DNA from: Coraliomargarita algicola
GTDB lineage: Bacteria; Verrucomicrobiota; Verrucomicrobiia; Opitutales; Coraliomargaritaceae
Assembly (NCBI RefSeq): GCF_033878955.1
Contig: NZ_CP138858.1
Coordinates: forward strand, 3,189,001 to 3,253,000
Length of the DNA stretch: 64,000 nt
Reading direction: 5' to 3'
A program made the position numbers and the translations under genes. The notes under the pieces are model-generated. The model saw nothing but the letters and a program-made list of their open reading frames with translations, was not told where the DNA came from and ran no database searches. Below are positions 34,669 to 45,482 of the stretch, in pieces. Within the stretch, counting starts at the first letter, position 1. Every line of letters begins with the position of its first letter.

Positions 34669-35670
34669 ATGTCCGAACCCCGGTATTCTAAATATTTCTT
34701 TATTTTAGGTGAACCGATTCCGAAGTGGAAGGTTTACGTCAGTGTGGCTTCCGTATTGATATTGGTAACTGGGGGTGCTGGCTTCCTATATTATATGATG
34801 TTGAAGAATCGCTCTGCGGTGAGACCTGCGGCGCCAGCCGCTGTGACAACGGTCACTGAGGATGCGGCGCGTGTGGCAGAGCGTTCTAGTTCTCCAGGCG
34901 TTGAGCTAGGTTCTGCGCGGGTGACGTCTCGAAATATCTCCACTCGTTCCTTGATGATGAGTGAGGCGCGCACACCATTAGAGCGCTTACTGGAGCAACA
35001 TATGGAGGCTACCGGGTTTGATCAGGTGAATTCTTATCTCGTCGAGGGATCTGTGGGCGTTGACGGGCATCATGAAATTGTGCTCATTGCGCGGGCACCG
35101 AACTTGTATAAATATAAGACGAAGTATACTGCATCAGGTGGGATGATTGAATTTGGCTATGAAGGGAGTGGTTCATGGCTGGGCGGAAGTGACATCGAGA
35201 TTAGTCGCGGAGCCGCAGAGTATTACACTAGTTTAGCGCTTTTGGAGGGTTCGTTGACCCATTTGGCATGGTCGTATCTCTCTTCAGATGCGTCGGAGTA
35301 TGGACTCGCTTCCGTGTTGGAATTGCAGCCATCGGAGACTTGGAATGGGCGTTCGTGTGCAGTCGTTCTGAGTCATGGCATTTTGCCGATTCCAATGTAT
35401 CATTATATCGACTCCGAAACCTTTCGTGAGCTGTACCGACGGGCTAAGCTGACGAATTTGGATGGTGATCTAGTTGAGGTCGGTATTCGCTTTGATCCGC
35501 CTGATGAGAGTTTGCATGCTACCTTTCCCAAGGGCTATGAGCTCTATGTGGATGGCAAAATGTTGGATGACGTCGCATTTTCCAAACTTCGGTTGGATCG
35601 TGTGATTTTATCATCACTGTTCGATCCTCCAGCTAACAGCGCTTACGTTAATTTGGCGCCTGCCCGCTAA
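34669..35670 (+). CDS. Membrane-anchored hypothetical protein
   Basis: A 333-aa protein with a short cytoplasmic N-terminus, one membrane helix (about residues 23-45, VYVSVASVLILVTGGAGFLYYMML), a low-complexity Ala/Val/Thr linker and a soluble beta-rich domain of about 230 residues starting near TPLERLLEQHMEATGFDQVNSYLVEG. The domain resembles outer-membrane-lipoprotein-sorting (LolA-like) folds in having paired hydrophobic strands, but I cannot assign it. Convergent with ccsA. Function unknown. Confidence 0.75.
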   Translation: MSEPRYSKYFFILGEPIPKWKVYVSVASVLILVTGGAGFLYYMMLKNRSAVRPAAPAAVTTVTEDAARVAERSSSPGVELGSARVTSRNISTRSLMMSEARTPLERLLEQHMEATGFDQVNSYLVEGSVGVDGHHEIVLIARAPNLYKYKTKYTASGGMIEFGYEGSGSWLGGSDIEISRGAAEYYTSLALLEGSLTHLAWSYLSSDASEYGLASVLELQPSETWNGRSCAVVLSHGILPIPMYHYIDSETFRELYRRAKLTNLDGDLVEVGIRFDPPDESLHATFPKGYELYVDGKMLDDVAFSKLRLDRVILSSLFDPPANSAYVNLAPAR

Positions 35671-35687
35671 GACACTTTTAGGCAGGT

Positions 35688-37592
35688 TTAGGCGTCTTCA
35701 GCTGCAATGAGGATGCGTTTACGCTGTTTGCGGTAATTCGACTGTCCAAACTCGCTGCGCCAGTAGCGCCACGGCAGGAGCGCGGTGGCGATGAAAATGC
35801 ATTGGCTGCTCCAGAACGCGAGTAGCCAGTAAAATCCGCTGTCGGTAAAGCCGTAGGAGTGCAGGCCGACGCCTAGTAGATTGGTGCCGAACCACGACCA
35901 TGCGGTGATGATGTTACCGCAGATCGCGAGCGACATGAGGCCGCGCTCGCGACAGATGCCCCCCCAGCGGGCGTGTAAGAAGATTGCGCCCATGACAACG
36001 ATCATCAAGGCACCATTCTCTTTGGGGTCCCAGCCCCAGAAACGGCCCCAACTTTGGTCGGCCCAGATGCCGCCTAGAATGGTGCCGACTAGGCTGAATA
36101 AGGTGGCGAAACAGGTGATGCCGTAAACCATCGCGCTGAGTGAGCGGGCAGTCTCTTTATTGAATTTGCGACTGAAGACGCCGAACGCGACGAATACTAA
36201 GGCGAGTGCGCCCGCCAAAAACATGGCAGAGTAGCCGAAAGTGATGACGGTCACGTGAGTAGCTAGCCAAAAGTTGGAGTCCAGCACTGCACGCATCATT
36301 TCCATGGTGTCCCCACTCATCGATAGGTGGTGCGCCACGATTAGCGTACAAAAGCCGACCAGAGAGGCCATCGCTGCGCCGATACCATTTTTGTAGAATT
36401 TTTCTATTAAAGCGCCGAGCAGGACGGCGCCCCAGCCGACAAAGACAGCTGACGAGTAGAGGTTAGTCACAAATACTCCGTAGCGCTCTTGGATGTACAT
36501 ACGGGACAATAAGCCAAAGGTGTGAATGCCAAAGGCTAAGAGTATGAGCCAAAACGCGCAGCGGCTGAGCTCTTGCGGCCAGCGCAGCCAGGAGATGCAG
36601 ACGATCAGAAAGACCAGCACATAGAGCTGCATGGCAATATAGAAAGGCTGGAATGCGTTAAATAGGCGTTCGAAGTGCACGCGACCGATGGAGTTGGGGA
36701 AATCAGCGATAAAGCGTTGGCGTAGTTCTGCCACCTTTTGGTTAAATGCGTCTGCATTCCCCGCGCGATAGTCCATGGTCAGGCTGGCGTAGCTGGTTAC
36801 GTAGGGGCTGAGGGCGTCGCCTTTCATCACGTCGAGCAATTCGAGGCCGATGTTTTTCCAGTCTTCGAGTGGATCGATGGGCGCGGGTGGGGGCACGACG
36901 CGTAGTAGTGCTGTTTGAGAGAGCTTTAAATAGTCGTCGGCGAAGGCGATAAAGCGGTTGAGCCGGTCGGCGTCGTAATCTTGGCCAGCTTGCTGTTTCC
37001 GTAGTTCAGCCATGCCGGGAGTGATCATGAGCACGTAGCTTTGGTATTCTTCGTCAAGCTTGTCGAGTCGGTCGGCTCCGCCGATGGGATGTAGCGAGTG
37101 CATGATGCGGTGGTAGCGCATGAGCCCGTTGTTGATGTCGACGATTTGATTATCGTAGGCGCTCCGTTTTTTGGGCTCAGGGTCGACTTCGCTATGGAGT
37201 TTGCGCAGTTCTTCTGAGAATGGGAGCAATTCGTTGAACGAGTAGTAGCGTTCACCTTCTTTAGCCAGTCCCGCGAGGCCCAGATCGTCGGGGAATTCGA
37301 TTTTGAAAATCGGGTAGTTGTCCGCGATTTCCGGGCGCATCGTCAAGTCCATGAACCACTGGATCGGGCTGAGTTCTGTGCCCTCTGCCGTCACTACTTT
37401 TTGACGTCCGGAGAGTAGGAGCAGGGTATTGCGTGCAACTGAGTCGAGTGGCTTGATGCGTCCGCCGACTTGTACGGGGAGTTCGGCAAAACTTTCCAGA
37501 TCGTATTCGGAGTCTGACTTAAATGAGCGCAGGCCACTGAGTACGACCGAGGCGGTGATGCCAAAAATGATGATGTAGATTAACTTTTTCAC
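35688..37592 (-). CDS. ccsA: Cytochrome c biogenesis protein CcsA/ResC-like
   Basis: A 634-aa membrane protein with a GTG start at 37592. One N-terminal helix, a periplasmic segment of about 270 residues, then about eight helices with the tryptophan-rich haem-handling motif WGRFWGWDPKENGALM and conserved His residues (AHHLSMSGDTMEMMRA, LATHVTVITFGY). With ResB it forms the System II complex that moves haem across the membrane and attaches it to apocytochrome c. The long N-terminal periplasmic part is typical of fused forms in Bacteroidetes-like lineages. Last gene of the lipoprotein-resB-ccsA operon. Confidence 0.94.
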   Translation of the reverse strand: MKKLIYIIIFGITASVVLSGLRSFKSDSEYDLESFAELPVQVGGRIKPLDSVARNTLLLLSGRQKVVTAEGTELSPIQWFMDLTMRPEIADNYPIFKIEFPDDLGLAGLAKEGERYYSFNELLPFSEELRKLHSEVDPEPKKRSAYDNQIVDINNGLMRYHRIMHSLHPIGGADRLDKLDEEYQSYVLMITPGMAELRKQQAGQDYDADRLNRFIAFADDYLKLSQTALLRVVPPPAPIDPLEDWKNIGLELLDVMKGDALSPYVTSYASLTMDYRAGNADAFNQKVAELRQRFIADFPNSIGRVHFERLFNAFQPFYIAMQLYVLVFLIVCISWLRWPQELSRCAFWLILLAFGIHTFGLLSRMYIQERYGVFVTNLYSSAVFVGWGAVLLGALIEKFYKNGIGAAMASLVGFCTLIVAHHLSMSGDTMEMMRAVLDSNFWLATHVTVITFGYSAMFLAGALALVFVAFGVFSRKFNKETARSLSAMVYGITCFATLFSLVGTILGGIWADQSWGRFWGWDPKENGALMIVVMGAIFLHARWGGICRERGLMSLAICGNIITAWSWFGTNLLGVGLHSYGFTDSGFYWLLAFWSSQCIFIATALLPWRYWRSEFGQSNYRKQRKRILIAAEDA

Positions 37593-37608
37593 TGGATGTG
37601 TGGCAGGC

Positions 37609-38781
37609 TTATTGGCGTTTCCTGAGGAATTTTACGAAGTGCATGCCAAATTGGACACACATGCCGAGGCCCATCAGCAGTACGCTGATGTAAGGGAGCA
37701 GCCAGCCCGGGTTGCGCACGACTTGAAAGATTGAAGTGCGATCTTGATTCGCAAAAGACGCTTGGTAGAAGGTCAGGCCTTCATAGCGGAGAGGGTGATT
37801 CATGTAGATTAGCGCTTTTTGGTTCTTAGTGCTATCTTGGTGGTGTATCTTTACTTCGCTGGAGTAATTGTAGGGGATCTCGGTGCCAGGGTATTTGTCG
37901 TGCGAGAAGTCGATCAACTCGATTTCGAAGGGATAATACTGGCGCTGAAAGCGCAGGGCGATTTCCCATTTACTGTTGCCGGCTTCGACCATTTGGGGTG
38001 GGAAACGCTCATCAATTACATTGGATACCAGCCAGGTACCGAGAGATTCTTCGCCTTGAAACACTTCCACGTAGGCGGTGGCTGTGTTGATGTCGTTATC
38101 CGCGTAGCCGACTGGTTGTGGGGTCACGACGATGCCCATCTTGACTGCAGCACCGCGTGTGGCGGGCGATTCGGTGGGGGCTCCGTTTGTGGCTCGACCG
38201 ATTGTTGCGTTGGGATAGTAGCTGACGGTGCGGATGCTCAGCGGTGTATTGGGCACCTCGATTGGCTTGCCGGGTTTAAGTAGCGACGCCGGGATTGCGT
38301 GCACGCTGTCGTAATCGGGGTGGCTGCGATCAATCAAGACCAGCTCGTTGGCACGGTGACTTTGCGAGTAGTTGCTGCGGCCGCCTTCGTCGACAGGCAT
38401 TTGGCTTTCTTTCGATAGTAAATCAGTCATCAACTCGCTCACCAGTAGCAATATCAGGCCGAAGTGTCCTAAGAAAATGCCACTCTTCTGCCAGGTCATT
38501 TTGAAACGTGTGAAGTGGGCTGCGAGTAGATTGATAAATAGTAAGCCGCCGAGCAGGTAGCCGCCAGGCATCGGGATGCGCAGCCAGAATAATTGATCGT
38601 AGCCAGCTGCTTGCTCGGGATAGGCCCAGACGGCGATAAAGCTCTCGAAGTAGAGTTGCTGCGTATGCCAAATTCCGTATTGCACCTGATCGAGCGTGCC
38701 GAAAAAAATCAGCATCATCGAAAAGGCCAGCAGGACAACTGTGAGTTTGAGCGAGCTAAAGAATTGGAAGAGAGACTTCAT
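37609..38781 (-). CDS. resB: Cytochrome c biogenesis protein ResB-like
   Basis: A 390-aa membrane protein: helix 1 at FFSSLKLTVVLLAFSMMLIFFGTLDQVQYG, further helices in the first 140 residues, a large periplasmic domain, and a C-terminal helix (PYISVLLMGLGMCVQFGMHF). This is the System II ResB/Ccs1 architecture that works with CcsA. It lies 16 bases before ccsA and 3 bases after the lipoprotein gene, so all three are one operon. Confidence 0.92.
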   Translation of the reverse strand: MKSLFQFFSSLKLTVVLLAFSMMLIFFGTLDQVQYGIWHTQQLYFESFIAVWAYPEQAAGYDQLFWLRIPMPGGYLLGGLLFINLLAAHFTRFKMTWQKSGIFLGHFGLILLLVSELMTDLLSKESQMPVDEGGRSNYSQSHRANELVLIDRSHPDYDSVHAIPASLLKPGKPIEVPNTPLSIRTVSYYPNATIGRATNGAPTESPATRGAAVKMGIVVTPQPVGYADNDINTATAYVEVFQGEESLGTWLVSNVIDERFPPQMVEAGNSKWEIALRFQRQYYPFEIELIDFSHDKYPGTEIPYNYSSEVKIHHQDSTKNQKALIYMNHPLRYEGLTFYQASFANQDRTSIFQVVRNPGWLLPYISVLLMGLGMCVQFGMHFVKFLRKRQ

Positions 38782-38784
38782 CGA

Positions 38785-39441
38785 TTAGTGGTGCGTGTCT
38801 TGTATTTGCACAGAATCGAGGAAGGCCTTCATGTTCGATTCATTGGCCAGCACGGTGCTGTTGTCGCCGAGGAATTTGAAAAACCAAGTATTGCCGTGAA
38901 AGGGGAGTAGGCCGCCGAGGATGCTTTGTTGTTCGCCTACCAGTCGCACATAGAGCCCACGATGTTGAGAGATCTGATAGCCCTCGGTAAATGCTGGTAA
39001 GTCATCGGGCGTAGAGGCTTCGAGCCCGATCTGTCCGCGCCAGCGGTTGATGTTCGCCAGGCGTCCGCCCACATCGCCCGGGAAGACGAGTACGGTTAAC
39101 TCGGCGCTGCCGTTGGCGTCGGTCACTTTTAAGTTGGCCTTACGGATGCCGCTGGGGGCGAGTTCTTCCCAGCCTTCGGGCACTGTGTAGCGAATTTCGC
39201 CGGCTTGGTTGGCGGCTTCTTGCATGCCGGGTAGCACTTGCATGCCGCCGGGGGCGGTGGTCGGGGCTTGAGTCGGCATCGTGGGGGCCTGACTAGACGC
39301 GGCGGGGGCAGTCGCTCCGGGCATGCTGACGCTGCGTTCCTCTTTGGGAATCAGGTAGCTGGTGGGCTCGTCGCGTTCGCAACCAGAGAGGGCTAAAAGC
39401 AGAGTCGTGGCAGCGAGGCTGCGTGTAGTGAAGAGTTTCAT
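38785..39441 (-). CDS. Lipoprotein linked to cytochrome c biogenesis
   Basis: A 218-aa lipoprotein: signal peptide with lipobox LALSGC (Cys about residue 20), a Pro/Ala/Thr-rich linker (about 40-75), then a globular domain YTVPEGWEELAPSGIRKANL ... VFPGDVGGRLANINRWRGQIGL ... YVRLVG. I know this as a protein often found beside resB/ccsA in Verrucomicrobia-like genomes, without an assigned function. It is three bases ahead of resB. May assist apocytochrome handling in the periplasm (inference). Confidence 0.8.
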   Translation of the reverse strand: MKLFTTRSLAATTLLLALSGCERDEPTSYLIPKEERSVSMPGATAPAASSQAPTMPTQAPTTAPGGMQVLPGMQEAANQAGEIRYTVPEGWEELAPSGIRKANLKVTDANGSAELTVLVFPGDVGGRLANINRWRGQIGLEASTPDDLPAFTEGYQISQHRGLYVRLVGEQQSILGGLLPFHGNTWFFKFLGDNSTVLANESNMKAFLDSVQIQDTHH

Positions 39442-39514
39442 GCTGTGAGGAGGCTTGACTGTGGGAATTCGTCAACCAATTCAGGTCCTGTATTTCTTCA
39501 ACTAATAGCTACGA

Positions 39515-40623
<1,109 letters not shown>

Positions 40624-40767
40624 CGAAAAATGCCTGCTCTGTGCAGCAGTGCAATGAAAAATACTGGTGCTTTGAATCTGCTACGAATACACCGCTTGGT
40701 TGACTTTGCCGTATGAGGGCACTTTAGTGCCCATTTTTATTTTCCGCATCACTTTTAAACTTTCGCT

Positions 40768-41916
40768 GTGAATCAACCAGTCCCCATTAATATTGATCAA
40801 TCTAGGATTCTAGTCGTCGATGACGACGAGATTATCCGTAAGCTTCTACGTCGAGTTCTTGAACGTAGTGGATTTGTTGTCGACGAAGCGGGTTCGGGCG
40901 AGGCTGCGATTGAGCGTATTCAAGCTCATCGACCGGACCTGATTTTGTTGGACGTGGTGATGGATGGCATTGATGGCTTCATTACTTGTCGGAAGATTAA
41001 AAATTCGGAGGGCATGGATGAGGTACCGATCATTTTTGTCACCGGACGCTCGGATACCGGTTCAATCGTCGAAGGTTTGGACGCGGGCGGTAGTGACTAT
41101 ATTACAAAGCCGATCAATCGTCACGAAGCGTTGGCACGTATCCGTAATCATTTAAAGATGCGGGTCCTGATGAAATTTCAGCGCGAGTTTATTGACGGCT
41201 TGAAAAAGGCGAACTTAGCCAAAAATCGTATTATCGGCATTGCGTCGCATGATTTGCGGAACCCGATCGCGTCGATTCGTGGACTTTCCGAGTTTTTGGA
41301 AGAAGCGGGGCCCCTGACGCCGGATCAACGTGAGATCGCTTATACAATTCAGTCCACATCAGACTCGATGTTGCATTTGGTCGATGAGTTACTGGATCTT
41401 TCTGTGATCGAAAGTGGTGAAGAGCGCTCGGATTGTGAGCCATGCAGCATTCTGGAAATTGTTTCCTCTTCGCTCAATATTTACCAGTTCACTGCCAATA
41501 AGAAATCGATCAAGCTCCTGCTTGAGGATGAAGGGGAAATTCCAGCAGTGTTGCTGTTGGATAAGATGCAGTTTCGTCGTTTAGTCGATAATGTGCTGAG
41601 CAATGCGGTCAAATATTCGCCGACTGACACTTCGGTGACAGTATTCTTGAGGCGCGAAGGAGATTTGGTGAAGATCATCGTAGAAGATGAAGGGCCCGGT
41701 ATTCCTGAGGGCGAGATGCATAAGCTGTTCACTGACTTTGGAAAAACATCGGTTCAGCCCACTGGTAATGAAACGAGCACCGGTCTTGGCCTCTCCATCT
41801 GTAAGAAGATCGTGGAGTCACACCATGGCAGGATCTACGCGGCAAATCGTGAAGGGCAAAGCGGGGCGGTGTTCACGATTGAATTTGATGTGAATAAACT
41901 CGCGGTACGTGTCTAA
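40768..41916 (+). CDS. Hybrid response regulator-histidine kinase
   Basis: A 382-aa protein beginning at GTG 40768. Residues 13-128 are a receiver domain with phospho-acceptor Asp62 (LILLDVVMDG) and Lys114 (YITKP). HisKA contains His161 in GIASHDLRNPIASI. HATPase_c follows with the N box RRLVDNVLSNAVKYSP, G1 VEDEGPGIPEGE and G2 TSTGLGLSICKKIVESH. No membrane segment, so it is a soluble kinase whose N-terminal receiver is probably phosphorylated by another kinase. No cognate output regulator is adjacent. Confidence 0.94.
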   Translation: MNQPVPINIDQSRILVVDDDEIIRKLLRRVLERSGFVVDEAGSGEAAIERIQAHRPDLILLDVVMDGIDGFITCRKIKNSEGMDEVPIIFVTGRSDTGSIVEGLDAGGSDYITKPINRHEALARIRNHLKMRVLMKFQREFIDGLKKANLAKNRIIGIASHDLRNPIASIRGLSEFLEEAGPLTPDQREIAYTIQSTSDSMLHLVDELLDLSVIESGEERSDCEPCSILEIVSSSLNIYQFTANKKSIKLLLEDEGEIPAVLLLDKMQFRRLVDNVLSNAVKYSPTDTSVTVFLRREGDLVKIIVEDEGPGIPEGEMHKLFTDFGKTSVQPTGNETSTGLGLSICKKIVESHHGRIYAANREGQSGAVFTIEFDVNKLAVRV

Positions 41917-41942
41917 GCGAGGGCTCGGCGCTGCCTTACATT

Positions 41943-43985
41943 TTAAGTTTGAGCGCTCAGAATGTCGCGGATGGTGAGGATGCCTTTTAGCTGATTGGAT
42001 TCGTCTAGCACGATGAGCTTATTGCTACCCGTGCGGGTCATGGTTTCGAGGCATTTGCCTGCCTCCAATTCTGCACGAATGTGGGGGAGTTTGCTGAGTG
42101 TGATGGCTGCGATTGTGCCCTCGGTGGTCAGAGCGTTGTCTTGCAGATAGTCGTAAAACTGCTCTCTTGCGAGCACCCCGCAATGCTGTCCGCTTTGAGC
42201 ATCGCAGACGGGGTAGTAGCTATGTCGCTCACTACTGAGGGTTTCGGAGACTTTGAGCAATGATTCGTCGTTGTGGATTTGCTTGATGTTGCGCGTCATT
42301 AAGTCGCCAGCTGTGGATTGTAGCACGGATTTAGGGAGCGTGTGAAGCAGAGCCTGGATCTCGCTCAAGGAGCGGTATTGTCGCGCGGAGTTTTCCAATA
42401 GCTGACGCATTGAAGTGCTGCTTTCGAGCAGTGTTTTAAACTCCTCGCTACCGAGCCCGACTAAGGTACTTTCTTCGCTCGCAGTGGCTTTGAAGCGCCA
42501 AATTTGGTCGGTGAGTAGGGCTCGTTCTCCGAAAAATTCGCCACTACCCACGCTTTTGATCAGGTCTCCGTTGCTGTCAGTGATGTCGATGCGGCCTTCT
42601 TTGACGATGTAGAAGGAAAAGGCCGGTTCGCCTGGGTTGAACAAAACGTTGCCTGCTTCCAAGTGCACTTGTTGTAGCGTCTTAGTGTAGCGTGGGCTGA
42701 GGAGATTGATGTCGCGGGGGAAGAAGAGGTCCAGGGTCCAGTCGATTAGAACTCGCAGTTTGCGATCCAGTCCCGGTAGCTTGGCCAGGTAGATGGTGCG
42801 CCACATCCACCAAGCGATGAAGCCGGAGAAGCGCATGCCCGCAATTTCTGCGACAGCGGTGTGATGGCCGATCGCTGCCAGTTCGCCCAGTCCCTTGAAC
42901 GTGAACGGTTTGACGGGTTCCGCGCGTAGGAAGGCGTTGAGGTTCTTGCCCAGCAAAGCCCCCTGACGCATTGCAAACTGTGCAGTCGATGGGCAATATT
43001 CCTCCTCATCTTTTTCCAGCTTCATCGGCACCGCGGCACAATCGCCCGCAGCCCAGAGCCAGTCGTAGCCAGGCACTTGCATGGTGGGAGTGGTTTTTAT
43101 GCGTCCATGCAAGCTGTCGACGCCAGTATCTTTGATTAGCTGCAGGGTGAGCGGGTGTGGGGCGGTGCCCACGGTCGAGACGCAGGTATTGCTCTCGATG
43201 ATTTCGCCGCTTTGTAGGATCACCTGACTGGAAGTGAGTGCTTTGACGCGCTGTTGTAGTAATATTTTCAGGCCGCGGGCCTCTAGCTTATTCTTGGCGT
43301 ATTCGCCTAAGGAAGTGCTGAGTGTCGGTAGCAAATGCTCGCGGCTGTGCACTAGGTAGACCTGAAAGTCTTTGGCGCTCACATTTGAGTAGTATTTGTT
43401 GATCCCCTGGAATAGGTCCAGAATTTGACCGGCAGTTTCCACGCCTGAGTAGCCGCCTCCGACGACGACGAAGGTCAGCAGGCGCCGTCGCCGCTCGGCA
43501 TCCATCACCAAGTTGGCTTCCTCAAAACGAGCGAGCACGGTCGCGCGTAACTTCATGGCGTCGCCCACGTTTTGCATCAGAAATGCGTGTTCCGGCATGC
43601 CGGGGACGCGGCTTAGATCCACTTTTGCGCCCAGCGCAAAGACCAAGTGTTTAAATCGAATCAAAATGGGCGGCGAAAATGCACCCGGGCGAATCGTCAG
43701 TTGCTTGTTCTTGATGTCGATTTTCTCGACACTGGCTTTGTAAACTTCCAGTCCGCGGCAGAGGTGCCGAATCGGATTGACGACATGACGGGGGGAGAGC
43801 GACGCGCTGGCCACCTCGGGCAACATGGGTTGAAAGACCATGTAGTTTTCATCGGCGATCAGTCCGATGCGGGTGCGGGAGCCCTTGCTGAGTCGTTTTA
43901 GTAGGGCTTTGCCACAATAAACGCCTGCGAACCCTCCACCAATGATCGCGATGTCCAGATCGAGTTTCTTTTTCTTTTCCTTCAT
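41943..43985 (-). CDS. NDH-2-like FAD oxidoreductase fused to cNMP-binding and CBS domains
   Basis: A 680-aa protein from ATG 43985 (MKEKKKKLDLDIAIIGGGFAG); the frame continues to 44186 but that part overlaps the divergent gene. Residues about 10-340 are a type II NADH dehydrogenase-like pyridine nucleotide-disulfide oxidoreductase: FAD motif IIGGGFAGVYC, NAD motif VVVGGGYSGVET and WAAGDCAAVP. An amphipathic/hydrophobic stretch (GFIAWWMWRTIYLAKLPG) could attach it to the membrane. Residues about 438-548 are a cyclic nucleotide-binding fold (EGRIDITDSNGD, GSGEFFGERALLTD). Residues about 561-680 are two CBS motifs (AGDLMTRNIKQI ... GILTIRDIL). This suggests nucleotide-controlled electron entry into respiration. 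Confidence 0.92.
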   Translation of the reverse strand: MKEKKKKLDLDIAIIGGGFAGVYCGKALLKRLSKGSRTRIGLIADENYMVFQPMLPEVASASLSPRHVVNPIRHLCRGLEVYKASVEKIDIKNKQLTIRPGAFSPPILIRFKHLVFALGAKVDLSRVPGMPEHAFLMQNVGDAMKLRATVLARFEEANLVMDAERRRRLLTFVVVGGGYSGVETAGQILDLFQGINKYYSNVSAKDFQVYLVHSREHLLPTLSTSLGEYAKNKLEARGLKILLQQRVKALTSSQVILQSGEIIESNTCVSTVGTAPHPLTLQLIKDTGVDSLHGRIKTTPTMQVPGYDWLWAAGDCAAVPMKLEKDEEEYCPSTAQFAMRQGALLGKNLNAFLRAEPVKPFTFKGLGELAAIGHHTAVAEIAGMRFSGFIAWWMWRTIYLAKLPGLDRKLRVLIDWTLDLFFPRDINLLSPRYTKTLQQVHLEAGNVLFNPGEPAFSFYIVKEGRIDITDSNGDLIKSVGSGEFFGERALLTDQIWRFKATASEESTLVGLGSEEFKTLLESSTSMRQLLENSARQYRSLSEIQALLHTLPKSVLQSTAGDLMTRNIKQIHNDESLLKVSETLSSERHSYYPVCDAQSGQHCGVLAREQFYDYLQDNALTTEGTIAAITLSKLPHIRAELEAGKCLETMTRTGSNKLIVLDESNQLKGILTIRDILSAQT

Positions 43986-44012
43986 GTTGTGATGGGTAGT
44001 ATACGTAGAGTT

Positions 44013-45479
44013 ATGAAAAAACAAAATCCCAAGAACGCTTCTTCGAAGCAGAATCCCGCCAAGGCGCTCCGCAAGTTGCAAAAACGACTCGGGAGCCAAG
44101 TGTCTGTGGATGAAGACAGCTGTTTTCGTGCCTCTTTGGATAATCTTCGTCTTTCCTCGCTGCCGACAGCGGTGGTGCATGTTCAAGAGCCACAGGATGT
44201 GCGGATTGTTTTAAAATTAGCCAATAAGCATGGTGTGCCGGTGACGACTCGTGGCGCGGGCACTTCTGCCACTGGCTCTGCGGTGCCGATTCAAGGGGGC
44301 TGGGTGCTCGACCTCTCGCGATTGAATCAAATCGAAATCGACCCCATTGCTCGGATCGCCACGGTCGGTGCGGGCGTGGTGACGGCAGATCTGCAAGCCG
44401 AGGTCGAAGCCTTGGGCTTGTTTTTTCCGCCAGATCCCTCGTCCAAAAAATATTCAACCATCGGTGGAAATATCGCCTGCAACGCGGGTGGGATGCGGTG
44501 CGTGAAGTATGGCGTCACCCGCGATTATGTGCTGGGCTTAGCTGGATTCTTAGCGGATGGCAGCCCTTTCCAGTTTGGTTTGCCGCTTAAGAAGTATGTG
44601 TCCGGATTGAATTTGCGCGATTTATTGATCGGCTCCGAGGGGACGCTCGGTGTGATTACTTCGGCCAATCTAAAGCTGATTTCGAAGCCGGAGAAGCGTT
44701 GGACGGGGATGTTTGCATTTAAGAGTGAAGCGGCCGCGCTGAAAGCGGTGGTGGGCTTATTCAAGGCGGGCGTGAGTCCATCGATTTTGGAGTTTCTGGA
44801 CCGTCAGTCAGTTGGTTGTGCTGAAGCTTATACGGGTAAGCCGATCTTTGCCGGTCAGCCGCGCAGTGCTATCTTGCTGGTTGAACTGGATGGCATCCCG
44901 GTCGAAGTGCGTGCGCAGCGTAAGCGTTTGTTGGACTACATGCTCGCCACGGCTGCGGCACATCGAGAGGCGCGTAGCGAGCTGCAGGCCGAAAAACTCT
45001 GGCAAGTGCGCCGCACATGTTCGCAATCGATGTTTTCGATTGCTGATACCAAGCTTAATGAGGATGTGGTGGTGCCTATTGAAAAACAGGCCGAGCTGAT
45101 TCGCTACACCATTGCGCTCAAGAAGAAGATCGGGCTGTCGACGCCTACTTTCGGGCATGCGGGCGATGGCAATTTGCACGTTCACATTATGTATAATCGG
45201 GCCAGCGAGAGCGATGCGGAGAAGGCCAAGGCGGGCATTCAGCAGCTGATGCAAAAAGTCGTCGAGCTTGGCGGCGTGATTACCGGGGAGCATGGCATTG
45301 GGCTGGCCAAGGCACCTTTTATGAGTTTGCAGCATAGTGCGCCTGAAATCGCAGCCATGCGCGCAGTCAAGAAAGCGCTCGACCCATTAGGAATACTTAA
45401 CCCCGGTAAAATCTTTGAACCTTTCGAAGTCTGGGATCACGATCTAGTTGACGTAAAGCTCCCTTGGGATCATCGTTAA
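44013..45479 (+). CDS. FAD-linked oxidase, GlcD/D-lactate dehydrogenase-like
   Basis: A 488-aa VAO-type flavoprotein. FAD-binding block VTTRGAGTSATGSAVPIQGGW (given in two overlapping pieces in the protein: VTTRGAGTSATG and AVPIQGG) and NIACNAGGMRCVKYGVTRDYVLG, LLIGSEGTLGVIT, and the C-terminal THAGDG-like FGHAGDGNLHVHIMYN and ITGEHGIGLAKAPFM are typical of the glycolate oxidase subunit D/D-lactate dehydrogenase group. I chose ATG 44013 over GTG 43989. It would oxidise a 2-hydroxyacid and pass electrons onward; no GlcE/GlcF is adjacent. The start lies 28 bases from the divergent NDH-2-like gene. Confidence 0.93.
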   Translation: MKKQNPKNASSKQNPAKALRKLQKRLGSQVSVDEDSCFRASLDNLRLSSLPTAVVHVQEPQDVRIVLKLANKHGVPVTTRGAGTSATGSAVPIQGGWVLDLSRLNQIEIDPIARIATVGAGVVTADLQAEVEALGLFFPPDPSSKKYSTIGGNIACNAGGMRCVKYGVTRDYVLGLAGFLADGSPFQFGLPLKKYVSGLNLRDLLIGSEGTLGVITSANLKLISKPEKRWTGMFAFKSEAAALKAVVGLFKAGVSPSILEFLDRQSVGCAEAYTGKPIFAGQPRSAILLVELDGIPVEVRAQRKRLLDYMLATAAAHREARSELQAEKLWQVRRTCSQSMFSIADTKLNEDVVVPIEKQAELIRYTIALKKKIGLSTPTFGHAGDGNLHVHIMYNRASESDAEKAKAGIQQLMQKVVELGGVITGEHGIGLAKAPFMSLQHSAPEIAAMRAVKKALDPLGILNPGKIFEPFEVWDHDLVDVKLPWDHR

Positions 45480-45482
45480 TAC

